Shown one piece after another: positions 26,332 to 37,910 of a stretch of 64,000 nucleotides of DNA. This DNA is from Vibrionales bacterium SWAT-3 (GTDB taxonomy: Bacteria; Pseudomonadota; Gammaproteobacteria; Enterobacterales; Vibrionaceae). The position numbers were made by a program, and so were the translations under genes. Under the pieces are notes generated by a model. The model did not search any database. It was not told where the DNA came from and was given only the letters and a program-made list of their open reading frames with translations. The stretch covers positions 1 through 64,000 of the forward strand of contig AAZW01000010.1 in the NCBI GenBank assembly GCA_000169995.1. Reading direction: 5' to 3'. Position 1 is the stretch's first letter; each line of letters starts with the position of its first letter.

Positions 26332-27834
26332 CTAGACTTCCTTGGTCACACGCATCACTTCTTCTAGTGAAGTGATACCTTGACGAACCTTAGCTAGGCC
26401 ATCATCGCGAATACTTGGGGTTGTGCTACGAACCGATTTTTCGATCGCTTGCTCACCGGCTTCACTGTGAATTAACTCTTGTACCGACTCATCAACCATC
26501 AGCAACTCATGAATACCAGTTCGGCCACGATAACCCTTATGATTACACGCCTCACAACCTTTCGCATGATACAGCGTTAGGCTATCTTTTTTCTTCAAAT
26601 CAAATAGCTTTTTGGTCTCTTTGTCCGCTTCGTACGGTTCTTTACAGTCGTTACACAAAGTACGAACTAAGCGCTGCGCCAACACACCCAGCAGTGAAGA
26701 GGAGATAAGGAATGGTTCAATACCCATATCGCGCAGACGCGTAATGGCACCTACTGCAGTATTGGTATGGAGGGTCGACATCACTAAGTGACCCGTCAAA
26801 GAGGCTTGAACTGCAATCTCAGCAGTTTCTAAGTCACGAATCTCACCAATCATTACCACGTCCGGGTCTTGACGAAGAATCGCACGTAAACCGCGAGCAA
26901 AGGTCATATCCACCTTAGGGTTTACTTGTGTTTGGCCGATACCATCGATATCGAATTCGATTGGATCTTCAACGGTAAGGATATTGCGTTCGTTGCTGTT
27001 GAGCTCTTGCAGGCCTGCATACAAGGTTGTGGATTTACCCGAACCTGTTGGACCCGTTACCAAGATAATGCCGTGCGGACGTTGAATGAGTTTACGGAAG
27101 TTCTCGTGGTTCTCTGCCGTCATACCTAAACTATGCAGATCTAGGCGGGTCGCGTTTTTATCCAACAGACGCATTACCACACGCTCACCGTGTGATGAAG
27201 GCATGGTGGATACACGAACATCGACTGCTCGGCCACCAATACGCAGTGAAATACGACCATCTTGTGGCACGCGTTTTTCCGCAATATCCAACTTCGCCAT
27301 AACCTTTACACGTGACACTAGCAGCGGCGCCAATTTACGGCTTGGTGCAAGAACATCACGCAGCACACCATCAATACGGAAGCGGATCGACAGCGACTTC
27401 TCAAAGGTCTCGATATGGATATCCGAAGCACCTTCTTTGATCGCCTCCCCCAGCATCGCGTTGATTAGCTTGATGATTGGCGCATCGTCTTCTGACTCAA
27501 GCAAGTCTTCGTCTTGTGGCAGCTCTTCTGCCAACGAGAAGAAGTCATCACTGTCGGCACCAATGTCTTCCATTAATTGACGCGCTTCTGAAGAGTCACG
27601 TTGGTAAGCATCGGTCAGTTTCTTATCAAATTCGTCGACAGTGATCGCTTGTGGTGTGAAACCATCTTTCACTACACGGCTCACCTCGATGATCGCCGCT
27701 GATTTAAGTGGTTCAACATAATACAGTGTCGGTGCGCGCTCTGGGTGCTGATACTCCAGCACCATTTTGTAACGATTCGCAAAGCTAAACGGCAAGCGCT
27801 GATAAGTACGTGCCGCCCCTACCAATTCAGCCAT
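26332..27834 (-). CDS. gspE: Type II secretion ATPase GspE
   Basis: The 500-residue hexameric ATPase powers secretion. It has N1/N2 domains that bind GspL, Walker [11 protein letters not shown], Asp box ([13 protein letters not shown]), Walker [13 protein letters not shown], the His box ([11 protein letters not shown]), and a zinc-binding tetracysteine insert (CNDC and [12 protein letters not shown]). Its ATG shares one base with the gspD stop (TAATG), indicating tight translational coupling. Confidence 0.97.
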   Translation of the reverse strand: MAELVGAARTYQRLPFSFANRYKMVLEYQHPERAPTLYYVEPLKSAAIIEVSRVVKDGFTPQAITVDEFDKKLTDAYQRDSSEARQLMEDIGADSDDFFSLAEELPQDEDLLESEDDAPIIKLINAMLGEAIKEGASDIHIETFEKSLSIRFRIDGVLRDVLAPSRKLAPLLVSRVKVMAKLDIAEKRVPQDGRISLRIGGRAVDVRVSTMPSSHGERVVMRLLDKNATRLDLHSLGMTAENHENFRKLIQRPHGIILVTGPTGSGKSTTLYAGLQELNSNERNILTVEDPIEFDIDGIGQTQVNPKVDMTFARGLRAILRQDPDVVMIGEIRDLETAEIAVQASLTGHLVMSTLHTNTAVGAITRLRDMGIEPFLISSSLLGVLAQRLVRTLCNDCKEPYEADKETKKLFDLKKKDSLTLYHAKGCEACNHKGYRGRTGIHELLMVDESVQELIHSEAGEQAIEKSVRSTTPSIRDDGLAKVRQGITSLEEVMRVTKEV

Positions 27835-29858
27835 TATTCTGTTTCCATCTGATCAATGAAGGCTTGAAGTTCAGCCGGGTAATTCATGCTTTCGCCAAAT
27901 TTAGGCAGTACTGGAATATTATCGTCATCCATCAGCTTCAGGCCCTGCTCTGACTTATACAACTGCTCAGCACGAATAAAGTTGTATTTGCGCTGAGTAA
28001 TACCATCGGCCGTCATACCATCACGAATAATGGTCGGCTTGATGAATACCATTAGGTTCTTTTTCTCAACCTGAGTACTGGTTGATTTGAATAGATGGCC
28101 AAGTACTGGGATATCACCCAAGAACGGCACCTTAGATTCACTCTCTAATGCGCGTTCATCAATCAGACCGCCAAGCACTAGCATTTGACCATCTTGAACA
28201 ATCACTGACGTATTTAGCTGACGCTTGGCAAAACGAACATCAACCGCACCGTTCGCGCCCAATACGTTTGATACTTCTTGTTCTATTTGTAATTGAACTG
28301 AGTCGCCTTCGTTGATCTGTGGAACCACTTTAAGCTTGATACCGACTTCTTTACGCTCAACCGTTTGGAATGGGTTGTCGTTGCTTGAGCCCGCCGTCGA
28401 GCCTGTCAGAACCGGAACTTCTTCACCAACGATGAACGACGCTTCACCGTTGTCCATCACGGTAATGCTTGGCGAAGATAGGATATTTGAGTTTGAGTCG
28501 GTCGCAACTGCGCTGATCAAGGCTGTCCAGTCGCCCATCACCACACTCATCGCAGCACCGTTTACGCCAGAAAGCGCAGAAGCTAGTGTCGAGTAGTCAC
28601 CCTGCTCTGTCGTGGTTTCATTACCTAGGAACTTACCGTTCTTATCATATACAGCGGTTGTTGTCTCGGTGTCTTTAGCTTCTTCCAAGCCAACCATCAC
28701 GCCACCAATCGAAGCACCAGTGTTGCTGTATTGAATCATGGCACCCGTTTCTAGGTTACCCCACTGCACGCCAAGGTTAACGCCATCGCCTTCTGCCATC
28801 TCAACAATCAGCGCCTCGATCAACACTTGAGCACGACGAATATCCAGCTGAGCAATCACGTCTTGCAGCGCATTCATGATGTCAGGTTGTGCGGTAATGA
28901 CTAACGAGTTGGTATCGCTGTGCGCCGAAATCACGACTTTATCGCGTTGAGATGAGCTACCTTTGGTTGAAGTTTGCTTCTCTGACTGTAGGTTGTCCGA
29001 CACACCTTTCAGTACATCGACTAAGTCTTCTGCTTTTGCATATTTAAGGTAGATAACTTGGTTATTGCCCTTGGTTGCCATCTCGACATCAAGTTGCTCA
29101 ATCAGCTTTCTTAAACGGCTACGAACCTTAGGGTCACCAGAGATAAGAATCGCATTGGTGCGCTCGTCCGCAACCAATTTAGGCTGTAGGAAAGCTGGGG
29201 TGTTTTTCGCATCGGTGGTTTTATTCAACGCATCGACAATACGTACCATCTCAGCAGCTGAAGCATTCCTTAGCTCAACCACTTCGATCTCTTTATCACC
29301 CGCTTGGTCAACACGCTTGATGATTTCAGCTAAGCGGTTTACGACCGCCGCGCGACCAGTGATTAGAATGATATTCGCTGGGTCGTAGTGCACAACGTTA
29401 CCCGCGCCCGCATTATCGTTCAGTTGGCGAAGCAAAGGAGAAAGCTCACGAACCGAGACATTACGAACGGTAACAACACGTGTTACTACGCTGTCGCCCG
29501 CGATAGAATCACGATCACCGACAACAGGAATAGCAGAGGTTTTAGAGTCTTTAGCCTTGATGATCTTCAGAACACCTGAGTCCATTTCAACGACCGCATA
29601 GCCGTAAACCTCTAATACATTGAGGAAGAAGCTGTAATATTGTTCTTCATTGAGTACGTCATAACTACGCACATCAATTTTTCCGCGTACCGACGGGTCA
29701 ACGATGATCGTTTTCTCAAGGTTACGACCAACAATATTAATAAACTCTTGAATGTCAGTGCCTTTAAAGCTGGCACTAAAATCATTAGCGAAGGCTGCGG
29801 GTGTGCAGATCAAGCTTCCTGCCAATAACCATGCACTTTTCTTAAACCAATGCTTCAC
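27834..29858 (-). CDS. gspD: Type II secretion outer-membrane secretin GspD
   Basis: The 674-residue secretin forms the outer-membrane channel. It has a signal peptide ([19 protein letters not shown]), the periplasmic N0 domain ([21 protein letters not shown]), and N1-N3 domains with repeated [24 protein letters not shown] strands. The C-terminal secretin domain contains [12 protein letters not shown] and the signature [20 protein letters not shown] through LVLGGLIDE. The start is GTG with GGAGAA upstream. A C-terminal S-domain follows the barrel. Confidence 0.97.
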   Translation of the reverse strand: MKHWFKKSAWLLAGSLICTPAAFANDFSASFKGTDIQEFINIVGRNLEKTIIVDPSVRGKIDVRSYDVLNEEQYYSFFLNVLEVYGYAVVEMDSGVLKIIKAKDSKTSAIPVVGDRDSIAGDSVVTRVVTVRNVSVRELSPLLRQLNDNAGAGNVVHYDPANIILITGRAAVVNRLAEIIKRVDQAGDKEIEVVELRNASAAEMVRIVDALNKTTDAKNTPAFLQPKLVADERTNAILISGDPKVRSRLRKLIEQLDVEMATKGNNQVIYLKYAKAEDLVDVLKGVSDNLQSEKQTSTKGSSSQRDKVVISAHSDTNSLVITAQPDIMNALQDVIAQLDIRRAQVLIEALIVEMAEGDGVNLGVQWGNLETGAMIQYSNTGASIGGVMVGLEEAKDTETTTAVYDKNGKFLGNETTTEQGDYSTLASALSGVNGAAMSVVMGDWTALISAVATDSNSNILSSPSITVMDNGEASFIVGEEVPVLTGSTAGSSNDNPFQTVERKEVGIKLKVVPQINEGDSVQLQIEQEVSNVLGANGAVDVRFAKRQLNTSVIVQDGQMLVLGGLIDERALESESKVPFLGDIPVLGHLFKSTSTQVEKKNLMVFIKPTIIRDGMTADGITQRKYNFIRAEQLYKSEQGLKLMDDDNIPVLPKFGESMNYPAELQAFIDQMETE

Positions 29859-29899
29859 GTACTTCTCCTACACTTTCGTCTTTCGTTAGACGCAAAGTT

Positions 29900-30823
29900 T
29901 TAAAATTCAATAAACACTTCATGTTGTTGTCCATCTCGCTCAACGACCAGATTTAACTCTGTCAGTTCTGAGATTGAACGGAATATGTTGCCCATCGCGG
30001 CTGGGTCTGTCAGGTCTTGACCATTTAACTGAGTTGCAATATCTCCGTTTTGGAGCCCAACAGAGTTAAAAAGTTCTGAATCTTTGCCAGGGCTCACACG
30101 ATAACCGATCACACTGTCGTCGCGTTTCACCTGAGACAATCGAACATATTGGAAGATTTGTTGCGGGTCTTTCATTATCTTCGCTTTAATCTCATCAAGC
30201 TTCTCTTCTGCAGAAGCCGGGTTATTACCACGAACTGAAGAAGAGGCACGAGGTGGTGCAGGTTCTGATACCGCTAAACGCTTGTACTCAATACCTTCTA
30301 GCATTAGCGTTTCATCACGACCTGAGTTATCAATGATCACGCGGTCGATTAACACTGCTTTTAGCTTAGCTCTGGTGCCTTCTATCTGTTCATTGATCCC
30401 ATAAGTCGCTTGCGTACCACGGTTGGCAATCACCGCTAAGCTCAATTCAGGGTTAGAACTGGCAACCGCGCCAACCAAGACGAGGTTAAGGCGTGTCTTG
30501 GGTGCATCTTGAATCACTTGTTGCTCAACCACTGCGGGTTTGCTTGGATTATAGGCACCAAACATGTTGCTCTGTTGTAAAGAAGAGATATCGAGAGTCG
30601 ACTGAGGCGTAGCAGACGACGACACCGCTGCTTTCCAGGGCACAACCGTTTGCTCGGCAGGTTCAACAAACCAGACAAGTTGTCCTAAAATCCATGCTGA
30701 AGCGGCAATGAGTACACAACAAGTGGCGATACTCAGTTTCTGCTGAAGCACAAATCCATTATCTAATAAGCGGCTCAACATAGGAGAATTTCCTATACGA
30801 TTTTTGAGCTCTAAAAAGTTCAC
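29900..30823 (-). CDS. gspC: Type II secretion protein GspC
   Basis: GspC links the inner-membrane platform to the secretin. The 307-residue protein has a short cytoplasmic N-terminus, one transmembrane helix (about 31-52, LSIATCCVLIAASAWILGQLVW), a homology region (TRLNLVLVGAVASSNPELSLAVI) that binds GspD N0, and a C-terminal PDZ domain (VIGYRVSPGKDSELFNSVGL, NGDIATQLNGQDLTD). It is the first gene of gspC-N; the start is GTG 30823, with an ATG at 30781 as the alternative. The 288-bp upstream gap to divergent hslR must hold the operon promoter; I cannot identify a clear one. Confidence 0.95.
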   Translation of the reverse strand: MNFLELKNRIGNSPMLSRLLDNGFVLQQKLSIATCCVLIAASAWILGQLVWFVEPAEQTVVPWKAAVSSSATPQSTLDISSLQQSNMFGAYNPSKPAVVEQQVIQDAPKTRLNLVLVGAVASSNPELSLAVIANRGTQATYGINEQIEGTRAKLKAVLIDRVIIDNSGRDETLMLEGIEYKRLAVSEPAPPRASSSVRGNNPASAEEKLDEIKAKIMKDPQQIFQYVRLSQVKRDDSVIGYRVSPGKDSELFNSVGLQNGDIATQLNGQDLTDPAAMGNIFRSISELTELNLVVERDGQQHEVFIEF

Positions 30824-31111
30824 TTCCCTTGCCCCTTCTCATGACAACAAACGCTGCAAACTATTAAACTTTCAGCTTTTTTATTCATTCGTTCGATACC
30901 GAGCTTATATAAGCATAAGATCTTGAACTATATCATAGCAAATCGATAAATCGGCATTACATAGCGATTTTGCAATATGACTTGAAAAAAATGCTAACCG
31001 CCTCCACATAAAACTTCTACCTAATGTGATAAGCATCATCAAAAACATGTTGCGCACTGTTCACTACAGTTAAACCGCATTCATTTCTCACTTAATAAGG
31101 CACAGCCCTAT

Positions 31112-31498
31112 ATGAAAACTTCTAATGAAGCTGTCAGACTCGATAAATGGTTGTGGGCAGCACGCTTTTACAAAACTCGGTCTATTGCTCGTAACATGGT
31201 CGATGGTGGTAAAGTCCACTATAATGGTCAGCGCAGCAAGCCAAGTAAGATTGTCGAACTTGGGGCAGTTATTACACTGCGCCAAGGTAATGAAGAAAAG
31301 ACGGTAACGATCGAGAAAATCTCAGCCCATCGTGGTGGAGCACCGATCGCTCAAACCCTCTATGAAGAAACCACCGAGAGCTTGGCAAAAAGAGAAGAGT
31401 TTGCAAAACAGCGTAAACTGCATGCACATAACCCAGCTCCAGAGCGTCGCCCTGATAAAAAGCAACGTCGTGACATCATCAAGTTCAAGCATCAATAA
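31112..31498 (+). CDS. hslR: Ribosome-associated heat shock protein Hsp15
   Basis: Hsp15 rescues 50S subunits that carry a blocked nascent chain by stabilising the tRNA position. The 128-residue basic protein is mostly an S4 RNA-binding domain (VRLDKWLWAARFYKTRSIAR, MVDGGKVHYNGQRSKPSK), with a Lys/Arg-rich tail ending DKKQRRDIIKFKHQ. hslO follows after 18 bp, the conserved hslR-hslO heat-shock pair. Confidence 0.95.
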   Translation: MKTSNEAVRLDKWLWAARFYKTRSIARNMVDGGKVHYNGQRSKPSKIVELGAVITLRQGNEEKTVTIEKISAHRGGAPIAQTLYEETTESLAKREEFAKQRKLHAHNPAPERRPDKKQRRDIIKFKHQ

Positions 31499-31516
31499 GC
31501 TAGAAGGAATAGCCAA

Positions 31517-32395
31517 ATGGCAAACAATGTTTTAAATCGCTACCTATTTGAAGACCTATCAGTACGTGGTGAATTGGTACAAATGGATGAAGCGTACCAA
31601 CAGATTATTTCTAGCAAGGAATACCCAGCTCCAGTACAAAAGCTGCTGGGTGAGCTATTGGTTTCAACTACGCTACTGACTGCGACCCTAAAATTTGAAG
31701 GCTCTATCACTATGCAGCTGCAAGGTGACGGCCCAGTATCTCTAGCAGTTATCAATGGCGACCATAACCAGAAGATTCGCGGTGTTGCTCGCTTTGAAGG
31801 CGAAATTGCTGACGACGCAGGCCTACACGACCTAATGGGTAAAGGCCACCTAGTGATCACTATCGATCCTAAGAAAGGTGAACGCTACCAAGGTATCGTT
31901 GGTCTTGAAGGCGACACACTAGCTCAAGTACTTGAAGGTTACTTCGCGAACTCTGAGCAGCTTAAGACTCGTCTATGGCTACGTACTGGTGAGCACGAAG
32001 GCAAAGCACACGCTGCAGGTATGTTGCTGCAAGTTATGCCTGATGGCACTGGTACTCCAAATGACTTCGAGCACTTAGAGCAACTAACAGACACAGTGAA
32101 AAACGAAGAGCTATTCTCTCTTGAAGCAAACGAACTGCTTTACCGTTTGTACAACCAAGAGAAAGTACAGCTGTTCACTCCACAACCAGTTGAGTTCTTC
32201 TGTGGCTGTTCTCGTGAACAAAGCGCAGCAGCGATCATTACCGTTGCTCAAGAAGAGATTTACGACATCCTAAGCACCGAAGGAAGCGTTGCTCTGCACT
32301 GTGATTACTGTGGCACAAACTACTCGTTCGATAAGAACGATGTTGATGCACTGTATGCAGAAGCAGCAGATAAAGGCAGCAATACGGTTCATTAA
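31517..32395 (+). CDS. hslO: Redox-regulated chaperone Hsp33
   Basis: Hsp33 becomes an active holdase when oxidation releases its zinc. The 292-residue protein has the conserved N-terminal chaperone domain ([38 protein letters not shown]) and a C-terminal switch with all four zinc cysteines: CGC in [11 protein letters not shown] and CDYC in [10 protein letters not shown]. It is second in hslR-hslO and is followed by a strong terminator. Confidence 0.97.
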   Translation: MANNVLNRYLFEDLSVRGELVQMDEAYQQIISSKEYPAPVQKLLGELLVSTTLLTATLKFEGSITMQLQGDGPVSLAVINGDHNQKIRGVARFEGEIADDAGLHDLMGKGHLVITIDPKKGERYQGIVGLEGDTLAQVLEGYFANSEQLKTRLWLRTGEHEGKAHAAGMLLQVMPDGTGTPNDFEHLEQLTDTVKNEELFSLEANELLYRLYNQEKVQLFTPQPVEFFCGCSREQSAAAIITVAQEEIYDILSTEGSVALHCDYCGTNYSFDKNDVDALYAEAADKGSNTVH

Positions 32396-32427
32396 TTTAC
32401 GTCGTACAAAAAACACGTAATTTACCC

Positions 32428-32458
32428 CAAAAAGGTCAGCGCTAAGCTGGCCTTTTTT
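32428..32458 (+). terminator. Terminator of hslR-hslO
   Basis: Arms AAAAAAGGTCAGC and GCTGGCCTTTTTT with loop GCTAA and a T-run. Confidence 0.88.
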
Positions 32459-32731
32459 GTGATCAAAATAGCGCAAACTTCGTAACATCTCGTAATAAAA
32501 TCACCGCTTAATTTTAATCAATTAATAATGTTCTCGCCCCTAGCGCAAAGGTTTGCGTACAGGATAGACTAGTTGGGCCAATATGTGACGAGACACTTAA
32601 AACCCCATGGTTGATATGGATATTTTTGAGCTGTATCCCTGTTTCCCCCGAGTCTCGTTGCTAGCATGGTGAGCAGATAACAATAAAAAATTAATACAAA
32701 ATCCCTACAAAATATCCTACAAGGAGCACCT
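32459..32731 (+). promoter_or_regulatory. Upstream region of pckA, no confirmed site
   Basis: The 273 bp before pckA hold no gene. A TGTGACGAGACACTT stretch near 32585 has one good CRP half-site (TGTGA) but a poor second half. ACGAGAC (about 32588) and GTCTCGT (about 32652) are inverted copies that could fold the leader. AAGGAG before ATG 32732 is a strong ribosome site. pckA is commonly controlled by carbon supply, but the sequence does not prove it here. Confidence 0.35.
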
Positions 32732-34357
32732 ATGACCGTTATGGAACATACTAAGGCTGCACAAATTGATCTAACTAAGCACGGACTTACTGGCGTTACC
32801 GAAGTTCTTCGTAATCCTAGCTACGAGCAGTTATTCGTTGAAGAAACGCTGCCTGGTTTGGAAGGCTACGAAAAAGGCGTGGTAACGGAACTAGGCTCAG
32901 TTGCTGTTGACACTGGTATCTTTACTGGCCGCTCACCGAAAGATAAGTACATTGTTAAAGATGACACGACCCGCGATACCATGTGGTGGTCAGATCAAGG
33001 CAAAAACGATAACAAACCGATCACAACTGAAGTATGGAACGAGCTAAAAGAGCTTGTAACAACTCAGCTATCTGGCAAGCGTCTGTTTGTGATTGACGGT
33101 TACTGTGGTGCTAACCCAGATACACGCTTAAGTGTACGTATTATCACTGAAGTAGCGTGGCAAGCGCACTTCGTTAAGAACATGTTCATTCGTCCAACAG
33201 ACGAAGAGCTAGCAACGTTCGAGCCAGATTTCGTGGTAATGAACGGTGCTAAAACAACCAACCCTAATTGGGAAAAACAGGGCCTAAACTCTGAGAACTT
33301 CGTTGCTTTCAACCTAACAGAGCGCGTTCAAATCATCGGTGGTACTTGGTACGGCGGTGAGATGAAGAAAGGCATGTTCGCAATGATGAACTACCTACTT
33401 CCTCTGCAAGGTATCGCTTCAATGCACTGTAGCGCGAACGTTGGCGAGAAAGGCGATGTAGCGGTATTCTTCGGCCTATCTGGTACAGGTAAAACAACGC
33501 TATCAACAGACCCTAAACGTGAGCTAATCGGTGATGATGAGCACGGTTGGGATGACGACGGTATCTTCAACTTTGAAGGCGGTTGTTACGCGAAGACGAT
33601 CCGTCTATCTAAAGAAGCAGAACCAGAAATCTACAATGCAATCCGTCGTGATGCACTGCTAGAAAACGTAACGGTTCGTGGCGATGGTTCTATCGATTTT
33701 GATGACGGTTCTAAAACAGAAAACACTCGTGTTTCTTACCCGATTCACCACATCGACAACATCGTTAAGCCAGTATCAAAAGCAGGTCACGCTCAAAAGG
33801 TTATCTTCCTGACTGCTGATGCATTTGGTGTACTACCACCAGTTTCTAAACTGACTCCAGAGCAAACGAAGTACCACTTCCTATCTGGTTTCACAGCGAA
33901 ACTAGCAGGCACAGAGCGCGGCATAACAGAGCCAACTCCAACCTTCTCTGCAGCATTTGGCGCGGCGTTCCTAACGCTTCACCCAACTCAGTACGCAGAA
34001 GTACTTGTGAAACGCATGGAAGCAGCTGGCGCTGAAGCTTACCTAGTAAACACTGGTTGGAACGGTACTGGCAAACGTATCTCTATCCAAGATACGCGTG
34101 GCATCATCGACGCTATCCTAGATGGTTCTATCGACAAGGCTGAGACTAAGGTTATCCCTATGTTCAACCTAGAAGTACCTCTAGCGCTGCACGATGTTGA
34201 CCCAGCGATCCTAGACCCACGCGACACGTACACAGACCCACTACAATGGGAAAGCAAAGCGAAAGATCTAGCAGAGCGCTTCATCAACAACTTTGATAAG
34301 TACACTGACAACGCTGAAGGTAAGTCACTGGTTGCGGCTGGTCCACAACTAGACTAA
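32732..34357 (+). CDS. pckA: Phosphoenolpyruvate carboxykinase (ATP)
   Basis: PckA converts oxaloacetate and ATP to phosphoenolpyruvate, CO2 and ADP, the first dedicated step of gluconeogenesis. The 541-residue protein shows the kinase-1a Walker motif [15 protein letters not shown] (about 247-261), the Asp-rich metal/ATP region [24 protein letters not shown], and RSPKDKYIV near the N-terminus for substrate binding. Length and sequence match the ATP-dependent enzyme. A terminator follows immediately. Confidence 0.97.
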   Translation: MTVMEHTKAAQIDLTKHGLTGVTEVLRNPSYEQLFVEETLPGLEGYEKGVVTELGSVAVDTGIFTGRSPKDKYIVKDDTTRDTMWWSDQGKNDNKPITTEVWNELKELVTTQLSGKRLFVIDGYCGANPDTRLSVRIITEVAWQAHFVKNMFIRPTDEELATFEPDFVVMNGAKTTNPNWEKQGLNSENFVAFNLTERVQIIGGTWYGGEMKKGMFAMMNYLLPLQGIASMHCSANVGEKGDVAVFFGLSGTGKTTLSTDPKRELIGDDEHGWDDDGIFNFEGGCYAKTIRLSKEAEPEIYNAIRRDALLENVTVRGDGSIDFDDGSKTENTRVSYPIHHIDNIVKPVSKAGHAQKVIFLTADAFGVLPPVSKLTPEQTKYHFLSGFTAKLAGTERGITEPTPTFSAAFGAAFLTLHPTQYAEVLVKRMEAAGAEAYLVNTGWNGTGKRISIQDTRGIIDAILDGSIDKAETKVIPMFNLEVPLALHDVDPAILDPRDTYTDPLQWESKAKDLAERFINNFDKYTDNAEGKSLVAAGPQLD

Positions 34358-34420
34358 TCCAAGCATCTGCTCGGGCTAAGCCAAAAGCGAACGCCCATTT
34401 AAAACGATATTTTTGTAGCA

Positions 34421-34445
34421 AGCCCCTCTTTTGAGGGGCTTTTTT
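34421..34445 (+). terminator. Terminator of pckA
   Basis: Perfect stem AGCCCCTC/GAGGGGCT, loop TTTT, followed by TTTTT. Confidence 0.92.
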
Positions 34446-34510
34446 GTTGATGCTTGACCCTTTTTGTTCCACTCTGTTTTAAGACTATTGAGATTTAAGG
34501 CTTTCAGGGA

Positions 34511-36481
34511 ATGAAAAAGGTATTCATGGTGTTCGGCATTGTGTTGGCTATCGCCGTTGCGGTTATCGCAGCGTTGCTATTAAGCCTACAAACTCAATAC
34601 CGCGCCGATGTTGCTAACTTTTTTATCAAGCACACGGTTGACCAACCGGTGGTCATTGAAGATGTCGAATATCAAGCGCCTTATCACATCACCCTAATGG
34701 GAATCACCTATACCCAACCAGAAAAGCAACCACCTCTGTATATCGATAAGGTCGATCTCTGGTTCAGCCCTGACTCTCTCATTGAAGCCAAACTCGTCTT
34801 AGACTCTGTATTAATCAGTGGTATCCAGCTGGAAGCGAACGATCTAGAAACGCTCTCACCACTGTTAAACGAGCAAAAGCTCAAGCTCCGCCAGTTGGCG
34901 ATCAATAATCTGGATTTTTCGACCAACAGCTTTAATGTGCGGGGCATCGATCTGCAGATCGCAGAGCCAACCTTTAGCAATAATCAAACACTGCTGCCTT
35001 ACGGCAAAACCCAACTTTCCGCTTCGCAGCTCTATTGGCAAGGTGAAGCCTTCGATAACCTTCTGGTCGACCTTGACCTTAAAGCGAGCGACAGCACCCT
35101 TTATGGCGCTTCGTTTGAATGGCGCGGAGCCAAGATTTCAGGACAAGCAGAACAATATAAGCATGATTGGTCACTAGTGAATGTTACTGTAGATGGCTTA
35201 CGCCTCAACCAGCAGCAAACTCAGAGCCTATTGAGCAAAGAGTGGGACGTAGCAGGCATTCGTATCAACCATATCAATAGCTTAGATATTTTACGCAGCG
35301 ACATCGCATGGCAAAACGGCCACCTTGCGGCCTTTGATGCTTCACTAGAAAACATCAAATTGCCTTTCGAGCTTTGGCGACAACAGAAAGCGCTTTTCTC
35401 TCTGCAAGCCGAAGGAATCACTGTTGATGATGACATGTTTGTCGAGCCAAGTATCAAGCTAAGCCTAGAGTCAAACCAGATAATGATTGAAGATTTCTAT
35501 ACCCAATTTCTGCAAGGCACCGTTCAGCTCAATGGTGAGGTTACCCCTAGTAGCATTAGATTGGTGCAGCTCGATCTGCAAGGCATTAAATGGGTCACAG
35601 AAAACCAAGATAAACCTCTGCCAGCCATGCGCCTATTACCTTGGCTTAAAGAGCTTCAGCAAGCCTCTATAGAACGATTAAATGTAGAACGCACCCAACT
35701 TATCCAGCTTGCACAAAAGCCTTACTGGCAAGTCTCTGGGCTGCACATTGAAGGACATCAAGTTCAACTTCTGCAAGATAGAAAGCTAGGTTTGTGGCAA
35801 GGGAAGCTGATGGCGAGCGCAAACGACGCCAGCTACCAAAGCATTCTCAGCGCTCAACCTGTGGTTGAAATGAACAGTGACCAAGGGAAATGGACGCTAA
35901 CACGCCTATTTGCTCCACTTAAGCAGGGTTATATCGAAGCCAATGCGACACTCGATTTTAACCAAATCAGTAAGCCATGGAGCATAGACATCTCAGCCGA
36001 TGGTTTGCCTATCTCACCCATGTTGCAGCAACTCGACTTACCACTCGATGCAACAGGTTATAGTGAGTTTGAGCTTCAAGCTTCTGGTCTCTACGGTGAT
36101 TCTCTGATGTTGGGCTATTCAACCACGGGCCAACTTAAAGGCAGCGTTCGCCAGGGTGTGATGACCTTTAACGATAAGCTTTCTGAAACCTCGACCGATA
36201 AAGTGTTTGAAATCCCTGAACTCAGCGCGAGCTTTGACCGCGGCCGTTTCACGCTTGAACCGATGCACATTATTGGTGCATCCGCTGTAGAGGAAGGCTC
36301 ACAAAGAGTTCAAACGCTCAATGGTGAGGTTTCTGGAGAGCTAGACCTACTCAAAACAGAGCAACACTCGCTCTCAATTATACTGTCCGACCCATGCAAC
36401 CAAGTCTCTGGCAAGCTTGATCAACCGGAGTACACAGCAATTAACGACTGCCAACAAAAAAGCGCCACTCCCAAGGAATAG
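34511..36481 (+). CDS. AsmA-family-like membrane-anchored periplasmic protein
   Basis: The 656-residue protein has an N-terminal membrane anchor (about 4-26, MVFGIVLAIAVAVIAALLLSL) and a long, beta-rich periplasmic region. That region has repeated patterns of the type found in AsmA/YicH/TamB-like lipid-transfer proteins, for example VVIEDVEYQAPYHITLMGI near the N-terminus and ATLDFNQISKPWSIDISADGLP near 480. The C-terminal part (SASFDRGRFTLEPMHIIG, LNGEVSGELDLL) matches the AsmA C-terminal pattern best. AsmA-type proteins are thought to move phospholipids between membranes or assist outer-membrane assembly. It stands alone between pckA and convergent yiiD. Family membership is probable, the specific role unknown. 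Confidence 0.7.
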   Translation: MKKVFMVFGIVLAIAVAVIAALLLSLQTQYRADVANFFIKHTVDQPVVIEDVEYQAPYHITLMGITYTQPEKQPPLYIDKVDLWFSPDSLIEAKLVLDSVLISGIQLEANDLETLSPLLNEQKLKLRQLAINNLDFSTNSFNVRGIDLQIAEPTFSNNQTLLPYGKTQLSASQLYWQGEAFDNLLVDLDLKASDSTLYGASFEWRGAKISGQAEQYKHDWSLVNVTVDGLRLNQQQTQSLLSKEWDVAGIRINHINSLDILRSDIAWQNGHLAAFDASLENIKLPFELWRQQKALFSLQAEGITVDDDMFVEPSIKLSLESNQIMIEDFYTQFLQGTVQLNGEVTPSSIRLVQLDLQGIKWVTENQDKPLPAMRLLPWLKELQQASIERLNVERTQLIQLAQKPYWQVSGLHIEGHQVQLLQDRKLGLWQGKLMASANDASYQSILSAQPVVEMNSDQGKWTLTRLFAPLKQGYIEANATLDFNQISKPWSIDISADGLPISPMLQQLDLPLDATGYSEFELQASGLYGDSLMLGYSTTGQLKGSVRQGVMTFNDKLSETSTDKVFEIPELSASFDRGRFTLEPMHIIGASAVEEGSQRVQTLNGEVSGELDLLKTEQHSLSIILSDPCNQVSGKLDQPEYTAINDCQQKSATPKE

Positions 36482-36523
36482 CGCTTTCAATCAATCATTC
36501 AATCTAGCTACAAGTGGCGGGAG

Positions 36524-37459
36524 TTATTCACTCGCCTTGCCATCAGTCGATAGTATTTTCTTGTAGTCGGGGATCAGCATATAGGTTCCAGTAAACTCTA
36601 CCGCTTCCACGTCACCGCTGTGGATGGTCACATGGATAATGATACGCGCTTTTCTTCCTGATGCGAGGCGATCCAAGTCACCACTGATGCCGTCTAACGA
36701 AGTTGAAGCGACAGGGTTTTGTTCCACTGGATGACGATAACGAATATTACTGTCTGCCAGAACGATGTCGCCGGTCAGACCGCGCTCTTTCATCAATAGC
36801 CATGTCATTCCCCAACCAGTCAGTGTTGCTAGCGTAAAAGCAGAGCCTGCGAACATGGTGTTGTGTGGGTTCAAATTTGGGTTTAGCTGAGCACTACACT
36901 CGAACTGATAGCCTGTGTACTGGTTTATTTTGATGCCCATCTTATCGCTGATAGGGATCTGGTGCTCCCAACGCTGCTGAAGTTCATTACACCACTCAGG
37001 CTTACGCAGAACATCTGCCATTGGATCAAGCGGCTTCACCATCTGTTGGTGACGTACAGGACCACGCTGGTCGTTAATCTCACCACGACGCTCAAAGCTG
37101 TTCTTTTCGTAGAATGAGATCGCGTCTTCACGCGCGTTACACACCAATCGCTTCGCACCTTCCTGGCGTGCTAATGACTCTAGCGCAACTAATATCAGTG
37201 AGCCCATGCCTTTACTACGGCGAGAGTTTTTTACCGCCATGTAGCGGATCTGACCTTCGAGATCTGGGGTGATATACAGACGACCAATCGCCATCGGACG
37301 ACCTCGACCATCTACAATCATGCGATGGTGACTCATGCCATCGTATTCATCACGCTCAGAACCTACAGGCATTCGCCAAGGTTCACGCAACATCTGCCAA
37401 CGAAAATGGTAATACTTGTTCAGTTGATTTTCGGTGGTTGGGGTTATGAGTTTAAACAT
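36524..37459 (-). CDS. yiiD: Fused GNAT acetyltransferase / hotdog thioesterase (YiiD type)
   Basis: The 311-residue protein has two domains. Residues about 1-150 form a GNAT fold with the acyl-CoA-binding segment YMAVKNSRRSKGMGSLILVAL. Residues about 170-305 form a YiiD-C hotdog thioesterase domain (NPHNTMFAGSAFTLATLTGWG, GDIVLADSNIRYRHPV). E. coli YiiD has the same fusion and has been linked to fatty acid metabolism. It lies 16 bp after dtd on the same strand, in the same order as the E. coli yihY-dtd-yiiD group. Confidence 0.88.
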   Translation of the reverse strand: MFKLITPTTENQLNKYYHFRWQMLREPWRMPVGSERDEYDGMSHHRMIVDGRGRPMAIGRLYITPDLEGQIRYMAVKNSRRSKGMGSLILVALESLARQEGAKRLVCNAREDAISFYEKNSFERRGEINDQRGPVRHQQMVKPLDPMADVLRKPEWCNELQQRWEHQIPISDKMGIKINQYTGYQFECSAQLNPNLNPHNTMFAGSAFTLATLTGWGMTWLLMKERGLTGDIVLADSNIRYRHPVEQNPVASTSLDGISGDLDRLASGRKARIIIHVTIHSGDVEAVEFTGTYMLIPDYKKILSTDGKASE

Positions 37460-37475
37460 GCTTATTCCTTTAAGC

Positions 37476-37910
37476 TTAAACCTGCAGCCAGAATGTTACT
37501 GGGCCATCATTAACCAGAGACACTTTCATGTCAGCTGCGAAGCGGCCACGTTCCGTTGGCAACACTGATTCACATTGGTCAGAGAAATAATTGTAAAGAC
37601 GCTCGGCATCTTCTGGGTGAGCACCACGAGAAAAGCCTGCTCGTGTGCCTTTTTTGGTATCGGCTGGCAGTGTGAATTGAGAAACCACTAGCACCTTGCC
37701 ATTCACCTGCTTCACGTTGAGGTTCATTTTATCGTCTTCATCTCCAAAGACACGATAAGTCGTCACTCGTTCCATCAAACGTTTCGCTTTGGCTTCGTCG
37801 TCACCTTTTTCTACGCCTAATAGTACTAATAAGCCTTGTTCAATCTCACCAACTACTTCGCCATCAACACGGACGGCAGCTTCACTTACTCTCTGAATCA
37901 GTGCTATCAC
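37476..37910 (-). CDS. dtd: D-aminoacyl-tRNA deacylase
   Basis: Dtd removes D-amino acids (and glycine from mischarged tRNA-Ala), protecting translation from mischarging. The 144-residue protein has the N-terminal [21 protein letters not shown], the SQFT active-site motif ([19 protein letters not shown]) and the cross-subunit motif near the C-terminus, [11 protein letters not shown] (variant of GPVT). Its start lies inside the end of yihY (29-bp overlap), so translation is probably coupled. Confidence 0.96.
   Translation of the reverse strand: MIALIQRVSEAAVRVDGEVVGEIEQGLLVLLGVEKGDDEAKAKRLMERVTTYRVFGDEDDKMNLNVKQVNGKVLVVSQFTLPADTKKGTRAGFSRGAHPEDAERLYNYFSDQCESVLPTERGRFAADMKVSLVNDGPVTFWLQV

Noticed and set aside
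32585..32600. CRP site before pckA
   Set aside because: Only one half-site (TGTGA) is convincing; the other half does not match.
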